Positions 12,300 to 24,315 of a DNA stretch of 64,000 nt are shown here, one piece after another; within the stretch, counting starts at the first letter, position 1, and every line of letters begins with the position of its first letter. The notes under the pieces are model-generated. The model did not search any database and had not been told where the DNA came from. It saw only the letters and a program-made list of their open reading frames with translations. Position numbers and translations under genes: made by a program. This DNA comes from Humulus lupulus. Taxonomy: Eukaryota > Streptophyta > Magnoliopsida > Rosales > Cannabaceae. Location of the stretch: contig NC_084802.1 in assembly GCF_963169125.1 (NCBI RefSeq), positions 28,525,107-28,589,106 of the forward strand, written 5' to 3'.

Positions 12300-13190
12300 A
12301 ATTTTACATGAAATGAACGCTTTGCTAGGGTTTCGTGCCAACAAGGTTTCTTGAGCTTTTTTCAGGTTTTCTCTCCTGACCCGTCGGTGCCATCGACTTT
12401 GGTTGTGCCTGGGTGGGAGAGGATGGTGATGCCTCGTGTTGGTGGGTTTGCGCAAGTCTAGGTTCTTAGGATGGTTGGGTCGGTTTCTTCTCCCCGGATT
12501 GGTGGTTGGAGATGGAGGTTGCTTGTCTTCTGATGGGGTTGTTGGGGTGCGGGAGTCCATGCGCGGGTAGCTTGTGCAGGTGCGGCAGAGATCCTGGCTT
12601 TCTGAGTGCTTCGGAGGGGCGGTAATTTGTATTAGAGGGCGGCTTCTCTAGATCCAATGATTGTGTGGACTGGATTTGGGATTGGTGGTGTCCTCCGGTC
12701 ACTAGCAGGAAACTTTTATTTCTTTGCTGTTTTTTTTTTGTTTGGTTTCAATTTTTGTTTTCAATTTTTTTCTTATTTTGTTTTGTTAATAACGTCCCCC
12801 ATTATGGGTGGTTGTAATCCACTATGCTTGGTGGTGTTTTGTATCATTCAGCTTTGATGATATGATGGTTCCGTAGCTATTTTCATGACTCTTATGGCCT
12901 GATAGTGGTGTTTTGTGCTACCAAATAGAGGACGACTGAATCAGCTTTCATATTGAATTGTTGCGCGTTGAGTCTAAGTTTGATCCTATTAATTGGAGGT
13001 GGCATATGTTGTCATATTTCTAGGCTTAAGAATATGGTGGCCCATGCTCTAAGCAAAAAATGGGTTGGTTTTTCTTATTGGGATTAGGTGATCCTGAGAC
13101 TCTTTTCCCAATTGTATTTGCGATGTTATATCATCTGAAATTATTTGATAATACAATTCCCTAGAGGAACCTTTTCAAAAAAAAAAATTA
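12300..13190 (+). mobile_element. Probable 3' remnant of a LINE-type retrotransposon
   Basis: A GC-richer block in AT-rich DNA that ends in a run of A at about 13173-13183. Near 13020-13070 a short plus-strand frame reads SRLKNMVAHALSKKW, which resembles the last motif of the RNase H domain (xxNxVAHALAK) found in many plant LINEs, followed at once by a stop. Upstream the frame is lost; only scattered residues fit. The ATGCTTGGTGGTG segment near 12824 and the A-tail fit a LINE 3' end. The minus-strand ORFs at 12279-12702 look fortuitous. A degenerate host pseudogene is the alternative. Confidence 0.4.
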
Positions 13191-13540
13191 TAAGTGTATT
13201 ATATTTGGCTAAATAGCACCACTAATTGAGAAATTTAACAAGCAAAATAGTTATGTCATCTAAAATAAAAAAATTATTTTATAATCAATTGGAGCAATAA
13301 TTTCAAAATATATTGTGTTTGAAATAAAAATTAGTGTGTTATTATAAATTGAAATTTTAAATTCACAACCACTCAAATTATGTATTTTATAAATATTTAA
13401 TAAACTTTAATATCTAATATTTATTATTTATATTTGTATCCGTAGGTACTAATATTGCTCACATTAATACAATTTCGGTAAATACCTAAATTGAATAATA
13501 GTTTTTTTTTAATTAATGTGAAATAGTGAGTTAGTCTAAA
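13191..13540. other. AT-rich sequence, nothing recognised
   Basis: Long A/T runs and no open frame. Confidence 0.6.
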
Positions 13541-13660
13541 TTTTTATAGGGATGGGTTTAATAGACATATATTTTTACACACATTTATACATTAGTTTTA
13601 TACCATTAGATATTACTTGATCTAATGGTCAAGATTAGAGTATATTAGTATTAAATTGAA
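13541..13660 (+). repeat. Left arm of a long inverted repeat flanking element E
   Basis: The segment with TTTTTACACACATTTATACA and TTATACCATTAGAT matches, in reverse complement, 31647-31715 and, past solo LTR L, about 31195-31266. The two arms lie on either side of element E. They look like the terminal inverted repeats of one DNA transposon that E split. Possible 9-bp target copies exist but are weak. Confidence 0.45.
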
Positions 13661-13937
13661 AAAATAAAACCTAATAACTTCAAAAAAAAAGAAGATAAAA
13701 ATAGTAAGCAAACATTAATTAACAACAAAGATGTATATGACAAAAATAATATTTTCAAAAGCATGAAAGGAAATAAAAAAAAAAGTCAAAGAATGGAGCT
13801 TTCAAAATTTTAAACTAAGTAATTATTATCAAAGCTTATATTACAGTGTTAGTAATAAATATATTATCTGTTTTTTATAACTCATATATTGTTCATATAT
13901 GTTTTGAATTTCGTCTATTGAAATATATATATATATA

Positions 13938-15252
13938 TGTACGCCCTGATTTTCCACGGGCTATTAGCGAGCTGACATATGGCCTAATTATATCAGCCAC
14001 GTGGATACCACGTGGCCGGAGCTGCTGTCGTCAGGTCCTACCTCTTTAGCTCGAGGTAGGGGTGAACATCGGTCGGTTTGGGCGGTTTTTTCACCAAAAA
14101 AAATCCAGAATTCGGTTTTCGGTTCGGATTGGTGCAATCCGAAAACCGACCGAACCAAACCAGTTTAAAAAAAAAAACCGACCGTTTTGGACCGCGGTTT
14201 GGTCGGTTAAACCGACCAAACCGAATTGACTATTATTATTATTATTTTATTTTTTTTGAAAGTTTTAGTTAAAAAATTAAAAATTTTGGATTGTTAGAAT
14301 CCATTTTTGTATATTTTTAAAACATAAATATATAGAACGTAATTACATTTACAAGTGCCTTAAGTTTTTTTTTTTTATTAAAATTTTTAATAATTAATAA
14401 TTATATAATATTATATTATTATTTTATTGTGTTCGGTCGGTTTCGGGTTTTTTGGTCGGTTCACCCAAAATTTCCAAACCGACCGAACAATGGCAGTTTA
14501 CACCGTCGGCAGTTTTTTCGGTTTTCGGTTTAAACGGTTTTGGTTTTTTCGGTGTTCGGTAGGTCGGTGTACACGGTTTTTTCGGTTTTTCGGATTTTAT
14601 GCTCAGCCCTAGCTCGAGGTAACCAAAGGTTTACCAAGATTATTTAAGGGCCGAGTCAGGAAAATAAAGACCGCGGGTCAAGAAGGCATCCAGCTCGAGG
14701 CACGAGCTGGAGTTGAAAGCTATGACCCTTTATAAAGTCAACCACGCAATATAAACGTGCATATATCAGACATCACGTGTCTGATATATCCCTGAATTCT
14801 CGGACACGCCGCCTGAACGTGCGTGTTCAGGCACCCACGACTGGGTTGGGCCGTGCGGCCCATTATCCCCCTTACCTATTGATTAGACCACACTTCATTT
14901 GTCAAGTTTTAGGAATTAATCATGAATGTCATAGAAGTGATAGGATGGGTCAGAAGGTCACGGGATGACCCCCCTTACCAACTCCCAGGTGCCCTCTCCT
15001 ATAAACATGGAGACCCTGGGAGTTGCAAGGGGTTCGATTCTATTGTGTAACAAAATACCCTGTAAAGAATACCAGAAGTATAGCAATAATATTGGCTGGT
15101 GGAGTAGAAGGATTTTAACCTTTGAACCACCTAAAAACGTATTTGTGTCATCATTCCATTTTAAGATCATTCATCTGTTTCGGTTCATTATTCAGCACTA
15201 ATCCCTTTCTCTTATTTTCTTAATTACCTGTTGGCGAAGAACCGCATCAACA
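13938..15252 (+). repeat. 5' LTR of element E
   Basis: Starts TGTACGCCC and ends GCATCAACA. Without the 555-bp hAT element and its 8-bp duplication it is 752 bp; the 3' LTR is 741 bp, lacking an 11-bp segment around 14003. The TATA-like word near 15000 reads TATAAACA, while the 3' LTR has TATAAATA (30690-30697). Three inverted repeats lie upstream, the strongest with 12-bp arms at 14761-14772 and 14778-14789. Confidence 0.92.
14057..14611. mobile_element. Non-autonomous hAT element in the 5' LTR of E
   Basis: Starts TAGGGGTGAACAT and ends in the inverted ATGCTCAGCCCTA. An exact 8-bp target-site duplication GCTCGAGG flanks it (14049-14056, 14612-14619). The 3' LTR of E lacks it and shows one copy of the target. 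Long imperfect inverted arms rich in CGGTTTGGTCGG-like words fill the interior, and there is no transposase. An 8-bp duplication with TAGGGGTG ends is the hAT signature. Confidence 0.92.
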
Positions 15253-15275
15253 GTTTGGTGCTTTCATTGAGAGCT
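15253..15275 (+). promoter_or_regulatory. Primer-site region of element E
   Basis: TTTGGTGCTTTCATTGAGAG directly follows the 5' LTR. The same words follow the 5' LTR of element F (40697-40717), as expected for a conserved primer site in related elements. I could not assign the tRNA. Confidence 0.6.
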
Positions 15276-15307
15276 AGTTAGATTGGTGCTATCGCAAACA
15301 TCCAACT

Positions 15308-16621
15308 ATGGTGACCACTCGATCAAGACACGGTAACGAGGCGGAACAACATGATGGGCAAGAGGCTCATCATGCCGCCATATCCGGTGAGTAAAACCTC
15401 GAAGTTCAGCAACGGCCGGGCAAGCAGGCAATAGGCCAGGATGACACGGGAAGTTCGACACCCCGACCACCTAATCTGAACTCGGACTTTTACACAGCGG
15501 TAGAGATGGAGAATGCTCAGCTGAGGAGTCAGCTGGCGAAAGCTAGTCAGCAGATTAAGGAGGTGTTGGCCCGACTACCCCCTCTTGCAACCGACGCTAA
15601 CGTCGGAAAGAGGCAAGGCGAGACTCATAAGTCCCATCGGGGTAATCGGTCCAGGCCTAGCCACTCGGCCAGACCTCCAACACCCAACTCTACTCCCTCA
15701 TCGCACCGCCGAGAGGCAAACTTCGAAGAACTACCCAGGGCCGAACAACAATATAGCCGCTCGGTCCGAACTTCAACTCCCAGCTCACAGCCAGCCTCGA
15801 GCGCGCCCAGGAGGGCTCGAGGGAATTCTAGAAAGAGATCCGGGGAGGGCTCATAGCAACAGCCCGTCCCGGCCAGCCGTCCTGCACCCCGTCCAGATCA
15901 CCAAGCGCGAGGCCCGCAAGTTGGCAACGCCGAAAGGCCCCTACCTAACTTGATTCGCCCTGACGGAACCAAGATTGCATCCCCGGTCAAACATCCTCCT
16001 TCACCAATAAGATATATGTCTCCTCCTCGGCCTATCCGAGATATTCTAGCTTATGGGAGCAGCAGGAGAAACCCGCCATCCGCAGAACCTTCCCATCGTA
16101 GCTGGGCGCCCAAAGGAAGCCCGGATCCTCACCCCCAAAGGCGGGCTCCGAGCTTCTCTAACGGGAGCTACTGGACCGGAAGTCGCCGAAGTGACCTTTC
16201 TGGCGGAGACCTGCGTCAACGCCTAAGCTCGGCACAAAGTCCCAAGCCACCCCGAGGGGCGACCAATGAGATCGTCTTAACTCTCATAGGGGAGACCCAG
16301 TAGGAGGTGGCAGCCATGCTCGCTCAGGGGGAGACCTGTCCGAGGTACGTAACGGCGGGAATGTCCTAAATAACCTATCTCAAGATAGGAGGGGCAATAA
16401 CCCACCAAACGTATACAATGGATCCGGAGCTGTTGAACAGCCCCAGAATAACCAAGGAGATCAGGACAAAACCCTTGAGTGCCTGGCTCAGATGGAGGAA
16501 CTAATGAGGAAGCTCCTGTCGGAGAAAGAAAAAGACGAATATGACTCAGGGGACGAGCTTGAGCTCTTCGCCCCCAGCATAGCAACAACGGCATACCCGC
16601 CCGGTTTCCGTATGCCGCACC
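15308..16621 (+). pseudogene. Element E gag, N-terminal half
   Basis: The start ATG at 15308 (MVTTRSRHGN) is about 55 bp after the LTR. In-frame stops occur at about 15392, 15854 and 16301, with open stretches at 15506-15856 and 15950-16303 in the same frame. The protein is rich in Pro, Ser and Arg; MENAQLRSQLAKASQQI looks like a short coiled coil, as in Tat gag proteins. Near 16488-16620 it reads MEELMRKLLSEKE and then FRMPH. Chromovirus G interrupts it at 16622. The gag core just after FRMPH is missing on the far side of G, so some gag sequence was lost. Confidence 0.75.
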
Positions 16622-19116
16622 TGTAACGCCCTGGATAACCAAGACCGTTACACTGTTTGTTTAAAATAGTGCAAGACTTGCTAATCAAGTCATTCAGACA
16701 AAGTGTAAACTCTATACCATTATCAGAGTAAGAATAAAAAGATTTTGGTCACAAACAGGCTATTTCCATTAAAAATGACGGTTTAATACATGGAGACTCA
16801 AAACAGGGTTTAGATGTCTTAGTTACAACAAATTCTAGAAGTTACAAATAGTTCAAGCCACTCTAATGGCAAAATATACATTTTAGGTTTCTGTTCCTGT
16901 ATAATTTCTCGACCGTGGCGGCCGAGCAGCTGATGATGTACATCTCGCCCCCAGAGCTCTCTAACTCATGGTTGATTCAGCCTACCCTTGCCTTTACCTG
17001 CACCACGTAGCACCCGTGAGCCAAGGCCCAGCAAGAAAGCATAATAACATAGCAAGATCAGCAACACTATCAAATATTTCACAATGCTCAACCAAGAATT
17101 CAATATTTCATAACATTTATCCAATCAGTAATAACAGTTTGTCATCCAAACAATCAACCAACTATATTCATAACACAATATTCACATTCATAACCAATAG
17201 ATTGTCATATCCATCAAATAACATTCAGGGTTGGCGCCCTTAGTCGCACCCTCTATTTAACACACTGTCTTCGGCTCATTAGGGCCGCCCCCAGTGTAAT
17301 ACTCACTAACTCCGGCCAGCTTAACCGAGCTCAGTGATAAATAAGCTGCCTCAGCTACCAGTGGCCGAGCCGCGCCCCAGTGCGCAAATATTGATTCCGA
17401 CACCCTTAGGCCGGTAATCGCATGTCCCATGGCATAATAACACCATCTCACGACATGATATACAAATGTAGGGAGCTCTTAGTCCCGTCGTGTCCACATG
17501 GTTAATCACATTCACATAACAATGCATACAAACATAGGGAACACTTAGTCCCAACCTAACCACATACTCAGGTGCAGCTTTCTTACCTGTATCCCGAGCT
17601 TCCGATGCCCCAAAATCGCGAGCACGGTCCTCTATCCCGAGCCTCACCAAAGACCTAGTCACAACACAAATGAAACATCCTTTATCACTAACCAATCCAA
17701 AACTAGTTCCCGGAACCAATCCCACGCTCTCGGAATGCCCCAAATCCCTAAAACAATGCACCGAAGACATCCCCCGAACCCCCGGAGCAAAGGCTCAAAA
17801 TTGCAAAATATCACATTCTGAAAATGGCCTAGCGCCGCGGCGCTGCCCTATAGGGCCACGGCGCCCAGCAAGTCAGAGAGCACACGCACCGCCCAGAAAC
17901 AGCCTTGCGCCGCGGCGCTCCTTCGCGAGCCCAGAATTCTGGGTTTTCCCCTGCGTTTTCCCGAACCCATAACACTCCAAATCACCCCAAACTTATACCT
18001 AAGCCTCAAAATCAATTCAGAACCCCAAATGAACCCCTTTTAACAACCTATAAGCATCAAAAACAACCCCAATCACACAAACACACCCCAAAATCCTATC
18101 TTGAGTTTCAAATTCCTAAAACTTTAACCATGGCTTCCAAAACTACAAATCATGCTTCAAAAGTCTTAAGCCACACCAATTACGAAATTAAACATGCTAA
18201 AGATTCTTACCTCAACCAAACTCAGCTTGAACTCCTCCCAATTCCAGCTCCCAACCTCTTTGCTCTTGATTACCCTAATTGAATTTCAAAGTAAAACCAG
18301 CCATATTCCCTTTAAGTTTTCTCACTTAATCTCTGAAAATTCAGACTTAAATTCAACTTAAACAGAGCACAATTCTTACCTTTGAGAAATCCTAGCTTAA
18401 ACCTGGTTTTGTTTGCCTCAAACTCCCTTTGAGTCTCCTCCTAGGTCCCAAGTTCAGCCCCTTCTTCATTTCCCTTTTCTTTCTAGCCCTTTCTTTCAAA
18501 TTCAGCATAAACCAAAATATAACAAAGTATAATACGTATTCCCTTTTCCTACAGCTGAAGTAATCCTAATCCTTGCCTAATGACCATTTTACCCTTCCAT
18601 CTAACTCCCATTCCAACTAAACCTCAAGGCCCTTTTTGTCATTCCTACTTCCTTACAATTCTACCACTTCTTTTAACCAAACTTGTTACTCTCTATGGTT
18701 ACTAACAGTTACACAAGTTACCAAACCTCCAGTTACCAATATCTCACAAGAACTAAATTACAGAATCCCCAAAATACCCCTAGGCTCCTCCCGAGCCGGG
18801 TATAAAATCCCCGTTGTGACTTCTGGGTTATCTAGCTCTCTAGGACCGTCTCGGTACGTGCATCGCATTGATATCACCACACCCACGTGGTACAAATCAC
18901 ATCACATAATTATCATACTTATGCCCTCAACGGGCTAGAATTATCACATATCATAATACACATAGTCATGCATCTCAAATACTCAAATAGTCATATAACA
19001 TGCTTCAAATCATAATCATGCGTCTTAATCATTAAATTCACGCATACTTCCCATTATGCCCTCCAGGCACGCTAATCAAGGCCCTTAAGCCTTGTTAGCA
19101 AATTTGGGTCGTTACA
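16622..19116 (-). repeat. 3' LTR of element G
   Basis: In plus orientation it starts TGTAACGCCC and ends GGGTCGTTACA, 2495 bp. It has the same order of landmarks as LTR A: GAGCCAAGGCCCAGCAAGAA near 17018 and GCCCTCCAGGCACGCTAATC near 19060. Palindromes AGCGCCGCGGCGCT (17831-17844) and GCGCCGCGGCGC (17907-17918) lie near the middle. Minus-strand polypurine tract GGGGGGAATAGT adjoins at 19117-19134. Confidence 0.9.
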
Positions 19117-20649
19117 ACTATTCCCCCCTTACAGAAATTTCGTCCTCGAAATTTTATCTGTACTATCCAGAATATAGATTCCACATAACTGACTCCAACT
19201 ACTCTGGTCACTCCCTGACCTTACCGTTCTAGAACGTTACCTTAACTCAAGGTACAATCCTGTTCCTTAAACCTTTTGCTTTCTATCTCATAACGGAACT
19301 GGTCGCTCCCCATGGAGTAACTCCACCTTAACTGCAAATTTCTATCAATCAATGTATGAGTCTCCCAATTCAATAAAGTATTTCCATTTACTTTGAAAAG
19401 TGGGTTCCCACGCTCTAACCTTTTAATAATTCGATGATCCTCTGAACCATCCTCAGATCCAAATGCAACATCTCACTTATCTCATTCCCACAAACGAATG
19501 ATATACAATCATTATTATTCTCCATCTTATCAAATGCTCTTCCAACATCTGGATAACCCCCTTTCTCCCTAATTTACCATCAGTCTGAAAATAGTAAAAT
19601 TCATCAGAATCCGATTCTCTATTCATCGCCTTCCTTAATCTTCCCAAGACCTGAGAATAAAATAATGTCCTTTCTCAATGAAATTAATCCCTAAATTCCA
19701 TGGAGGCTTACCATCCATCTCCCTTAGAATTCTGAGTACTGGTCAGTTGTATCAATTATCCTTACTGACAAAAGCAAGTTCTCCCCCAGACGCTGGTCCA
19801 TGACGACCCAACCATCTTGGTAGTCTCTCTACGATACCTTTCACGACATTTCCTTATTCCCATTATAACATACTCAAAGGCTGCGATGCCTATCACAAAC
19901 TACTATCAGGTTAAGAATTTTGTTCCTCATTCATTGTATTCCTCTCCACCTAGGCCTCCAATACAAAACCTTCAAATTATTGTACCTTTTCCACAATGTC
20001 TGGATGAAAAGACCAAGAGAGTAGTATGAGATTCATCCAGAATTTCCGTGTAATTTCGATGTCCAACAGAGTCCAGATTTGGTCCTTATATCACGATAAA
20101 CTTATACACAGCATTGTAAAATCCTTAGCTAACTCAATTAAGACTTGCCTTTAATTCCTTTCATCTGGGATTTCCTTAACTGTCGTTCTTGTTCCTTTAT
20201 ACGATGATAATTCCAAGTATCCACTGGCTATTAAGTATACTAAAAACTCCACTCCAGTTCTAGTCAGATCCTTTAACCAACATCATGCATAGACCATCAC
20301 TTCCCCCTGTCTTGAGGTGTCATAGCAGCTCAGCAACTGATTCTAATCTGTAAAAAAAAACGTGGAACTCAACCCAACTACATGTACCATCATGCTTGCC
20401 TAGGGAAACTCTTACTTCCAAGGCATTCTTCAACCTTAACAAAGTTCTAACTAGAATACATCACCGTGCCGTCGATCAAGACAATCACAAGTTCAATTAA
20501 GATATTCTCTTAATACTCCTTTCACCTATCTCACGGAAACAATTTGGCATTGACCAAACCCTCAACACATAACTCAGCATCCTCAGTGCTCTTATCCAAT
20601 ATAACAGCAACCCCTTGCCTATTCTCTTCCCTGATTCCCAACTGGTAAT
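19117..20649 (-). pseudogene. Element G pol remnant
   Basis: Next to the LTR the minus strand has the polypurine tract and a GAGGACGAAATTTC motif like that of element A. Further right only fragments can be read; near 20465-20500 a TTGTGATTGTCTTGATCGACG stretch resembles the RT catalytic FVIVFIDD region with damage. The distance from RT to the 3' end is about half the normal value, so large internal deletions occurred. The 20497-20694 minus-strand ORF overlaps the junction and has no clear homology. Confidence 0.55.
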
Positions 20650-21360
20650 AACCAGATCAAGAGCATTCCGAGCCTCCCAGGTTGCCCGCGTCAAGGCCGA
20701 CTCCCTGAATAACGTGAGGCAACAACGCGACGAGCCTTTGAAGGCTTACCTTAGCAGGTTCGCGAACGTCGCTGCTCGGGCCAGAGACGCAGATGACAGC
20801 TCCAAGCTCATGGCTTTGAGGACTAGAATCCTCATCGGAGGGGGACTCTGGAATGAAATACAAAGGAAGGGAGTCAGCTCAGTAAACGAATTCCTAAATA
20901 AGGCACAGGGGTGGATCAACTTGCAGGAGGCCCAAGCCTCAGCTGCAGGAACCAGCCAGGTCCCTGAGCAGCCCGCTGGAGTGGGAACAAAGGTCGTGAC
21001 AGCGACCCAGAACGTTACACACAATAACCAGTTCGGTGGAGGCAAGAGAAAGGGGAACGGCGAGGGCAACCAGTCCGTAGAAAAATTTAAGACGGTCTAT
21101 GCGACTTATACGGAGCTCACCCACTCTAGGGAGAACATCTTCCTAGCAAACCCTGCTCGCCTCCCCTGGAAGAAATCGGAGCCGTTAAAGCACCAGAAGG
21201 GGAAGTGAGACACCTCCAAGTTTTGTCGTTTCCACAACGACGTTGGCCACAATACCGATGATTATAGACACCTGAAAGATGAGATCGAGACTCTCATCAG
21301 AGCCGGTCCCTTGGCTCAGTATGCGCGGAACAGGGTTCCAGCAAGCTGACCTGCTCCAGA
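20650..21360 (+). pseudogene. Element E gag, C-terminal half with zinc-finger-like motif
   Basis: Open to 21208. It begins inside the retrotransposon gag domain (SRAFRASQVARVKADSLNNV, then EPLKAYLSRFANVAARA), continues through NEFLNKAQGWINLQEA and a basic Gly/Asn-rich tail, and meets a TGA at 21206-21208. Past the stop the same frame gives FCRFHNDVGHNTDDYRHLK, the CxxH...H...H-like nucleic-acid motif typical of Tat gag. Roughly 80 residues of the gag core expected just upstream are missing at the G junction (estimate from the family's usual spacing). Confidence 0.8.
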
Positions 21361-22192
21361 AATCCTAGTCAGTCAGCCCGGGTCTCGGGTAGATCAAGAC
21401 GTCCCTCCTCCAGTGATAGGAGGAGAGATATCCACAATCTCTGGAGGTCCTCATTTGGCTGGTACGAGCAAGGGTGCCCAAAAGAGGTACGTCAACGAAC
21501 TCAAGGCTCATAATGGAGTAGAGTTCGTCCCCGAGCAGCATCTGCCAAAGCAGCAGCGATTGGAAAGGCAACCAATCATTTTTACTGAAGAAGATACTAG
21601 CCACGTTCAGTTCCCTCATAACGACCCTCTGGTCGTAGCAGTGCAGCTCACTAATCGGAGGGTTAGGAGAGTGCTGATCGATAATGGGAGCTCGGTAAAC
21701 CTTCTATTCTGATCCATGCTGGAGAAAATGGGTTTGACTGTCACCGAGCTAAAGGTGACCTCCATGATGCTGTATGGTTTCTTGGGAGAAGGATCAGTGG
21801 CTATAGGGATGATCGAGCTGGTGATCACCTTAGGAGAGGGACCTCGGACAGTCTCAAAACTCCTTGAGTTCGTGGTCATCGACTGCCTCGCTGCGTACAA
21901 TGCCATTTTGGGTCGACCTACACTTATAGCTTTTGAAGCCATCACCTCCGTCTGCCACCTCGCGCTGAAATTCCCTTCTTCCACAGGGATATGCACGGTC
22001 CGTGGCGATCATCTTGCTGCCAGGGAATGCTACATCATTTCCATGAAGGGAAAATCGAAACCTGGGCAGCTAACAATGGCCGTCCAAGGTGGAGAAGAGA
22101 AATCTCAGGAACCTTTGACTAATCCTGAGATTGAAAAACCTCAGAGCGCCGAAGGGGAAAGCATCGTCCTAAGTGAGGATATTGACCCCTGA
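21361..22192 (+). pseudogene. Element E aspartic protease
   Basis: The two open stretches 21413-21712 and 21716-22192 share a frame and are split by one TGA at 21710-21712, where Arg or a similar codon is expected between VNLLF and SMLEKMGL. The active site is VLIDNGSSVNLLF, with DNGSS in place of the more common D(T/S)G; this substitution is usual in Tat proteases. The downstream flap and ILGRP motif (YNAILGRPTLI) are present. A TGA at 22190-22192 separates it from RT. Protease would cut the Gag-Pol polyprotein. Confidence 0.8.
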
Positions 22193-24315
22193 ATAGGCGA
22201 GGACAAGTCCAAGCTCCAAGCTATTGAAGAGCTCGAGGAAGTAAATATCGATCCACAAAATCCTTCACGGATGGTTAAGCTCGGGAAAAACCTCTGTGGC
22301 AAGAGGAAGGCAGAGCTGATCAAATTTCTGCAGGATAACCTGGATGTGTTCGCATGGTCACACGAGGACATGGTGGGAATCAGTCCAAATGTCATCATGC
22401 ACACCCTTCATTTGGATAAGAGCGTTCCCGCAAAGTCCCAGAAACAGAGGCGCCTGGGAACAACTCGGGCTGAGGCCTTAGAAGACGAAGTAGCCCAGCT
22501 CAAGAAATGCGGCTTTATCCATGAAGCCAAGTTTCCGGTTTGGGTCGCTAATCTCGTGCTGGTCCCAAAGCCCAACGGGAAATGGCGGACCTGCATCGAC
22601 TTCTCCTACCTGAATAAAGCCTGCCCCAAAGATTATTTTCCCTTGCCAAGGATCGACCAATTGGTGGACGCCACGGCGGGGCACGAGCTCATGTCCTTTA
22701 TGGACACATACTCATGCTATAATCAGATCGCCATGAACCCGGTGGACCAGGAGCACACCAGCTTCATGACCCCAACTAACGTCTATTGTTACAAGGTCAT
22801 GCCGTTCGGACTGAAGAACGCTGGTGCTACATACCAGAGATTAGTGAATAGAATGTTTGCCAACCAAATCGGGAAGAACATGGAAGTGTACGTTGATGAC
22901 ATGCTGGTCAAGTCAAAGACTGCCGATAACCATGTTTCCAACCTGGAAGAATGCTTCAAGATACTAAGAGAATACGACATGAGGCTTAACCCTCAAAAGT
23001 GCACTTTCGGGATCGCGTCTGGAAAATTCCTGGGTTTCATTGTCAACACTAGAGGAATCGAGGCGAACCCCGATAAGATCAGGTCATTGCTCGAGCTTCC
23101 CTCGCCCAGATCGCGTAAGGACATTCAAGGCCTGACAGGAAGGGTGGCAGCCCTTAATTGGTTTATTTCAAAATCCACCGACAAGTGCCTGCCATTCTAC
23201 AACCTGCTCCGAGGAAATAAGAAGTTCGAATGGACAGAGGAGTGCGAGGGTGCTTTCCTCAACCTGAAGGCACATTTGGCCGAGCCACCCGTATTGTCCA
23301 AACCAAAGGCAGGAGGGCTTCTTTTCCTTTACCTAGCTGTCACAGAAGATGCAGCTAGTGCCGTATTGGTCCAAGAAGAAGACCGAGTTCAGAAACCGGT
23401 CTACTACATCAGCAAGAGACTTCTCGGGGCCGAATCCCGATACCCGTTGATGGAAAAGTTGGCATTCTATCTTATCACGGCCTCCCGGAAGCTCAGGCCG
23501 TATTTCCAGTCCAACTCAATACACGTCATGACCGATCAACCTTTAAGGCAGGTTTTGCAAAAACCTGAGGCATCAGGACGCCTGTTGAAATGGGCTATCG
23601 AGCTCAGTCAGTTCGAGATTTTGTACACCCCACGAACTGCTATAAAGAGTCAGGCCCTGGCCGATTTTGTGGCAGAGTGCATAGGATTCAGGGAGGATCC
23701 TGTGGAAGGGTTGCCCCAGGTCACCTCGACCCAGGCGTCATGGAAGATCTTCGCGGATGGCTCATCTAATGAGAACGGCTCCAGAGCTGGAATCATTTTG
23801 ATATCCCCAGAAGGGCATAGATTCCACTTGGCGTTGAGATTCAGATTCAAGGCCTCCAACAACGAGGCCGAATATGAAGCTTTGCTGGCCGGGCTAAGGA
23901 TAGCTCAGGAGCTGAGGGCCAGCTCCGTTCAGTGCTTCATTGATTCCCAGCTCGTGGTAAACCAGGTGCTAGGTGAGTATCAAGCATGGGGAGCCAAGAT
24001 GGCTGCTTACCTGGCCAAGGTAAAAGTTGAACTGTCCGCGTTTAAACAAGGCTCAATCGAGCAGATACCTCGAGAGCATAACGCTAACGCAGACGCCCTC
24101 GCCAAGCTCGCTACCTCCAGGGAGACGAAGGCTTTGGGGTTAGTAGCGGTAGAGTTCCTGGAGAAACCAAGCATAGAAGAGGTCGGGGCGGAGGTCGAGA
24201 TGATTGACGCCAGACCGACCTGGATGACCCCCCTCCTCGAGTATCTACCAAAGGAAAGTTACCCGAGGGACGTAATGACACACGGCAGGTACTATACCAA
24301 GCTCCAAGGTATACG
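22193..24315 (+). pseudogene. Element E reverse transcriptase with two RNase H domains
   Basis: A long open frame starts at 22271. RT fingers read WRTCIDFSYLNKACPKDYFPLP; the palm has MPFGLKNAGATYQRLV and an intact catalytic YVDDMLVKS (about residues 205-213). The first RNase H follows (YYISKRLLGAESRYPLMEK, MTDQPLRQVL), then a second, complete-looking RNase H with FADGSSNENG, NNEAEYEALLAG, FIDSQLVVNQ and NANADALAKLA, which carry its acidic residues. The doubled RNase H is the hallmark of the Tat lineage. The frame is lost near 24315 by a small indel before the integrase zinc finger. Confidence 0.9.

Larger units (their letters stand above)
16622..20649 (-). mobile_element. Element G: degraded minus-strand chromovirus inserted in gag of E
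   Basis: A 2.5-kb LTR (16622-19116) is followed on its right by a polypurine tract and about 1.5 kb of strongly decayed pol in the minus orientation. Gag of E stops at 16621 and resumes at about 20650. The 5' half of G, including its 5' LTR, is absent, so the right junction is a deletion and no target duplication can be paired. Confidence 0.8.

Noticed and set aside
12279..12702. Minus-strand Pro/His-rich ORFs as a host gene
   Set aside because: Low-complexity translation of a GT-rich stretch, no domain, overlapping frames, and a LINE-like remnant on the other strand.
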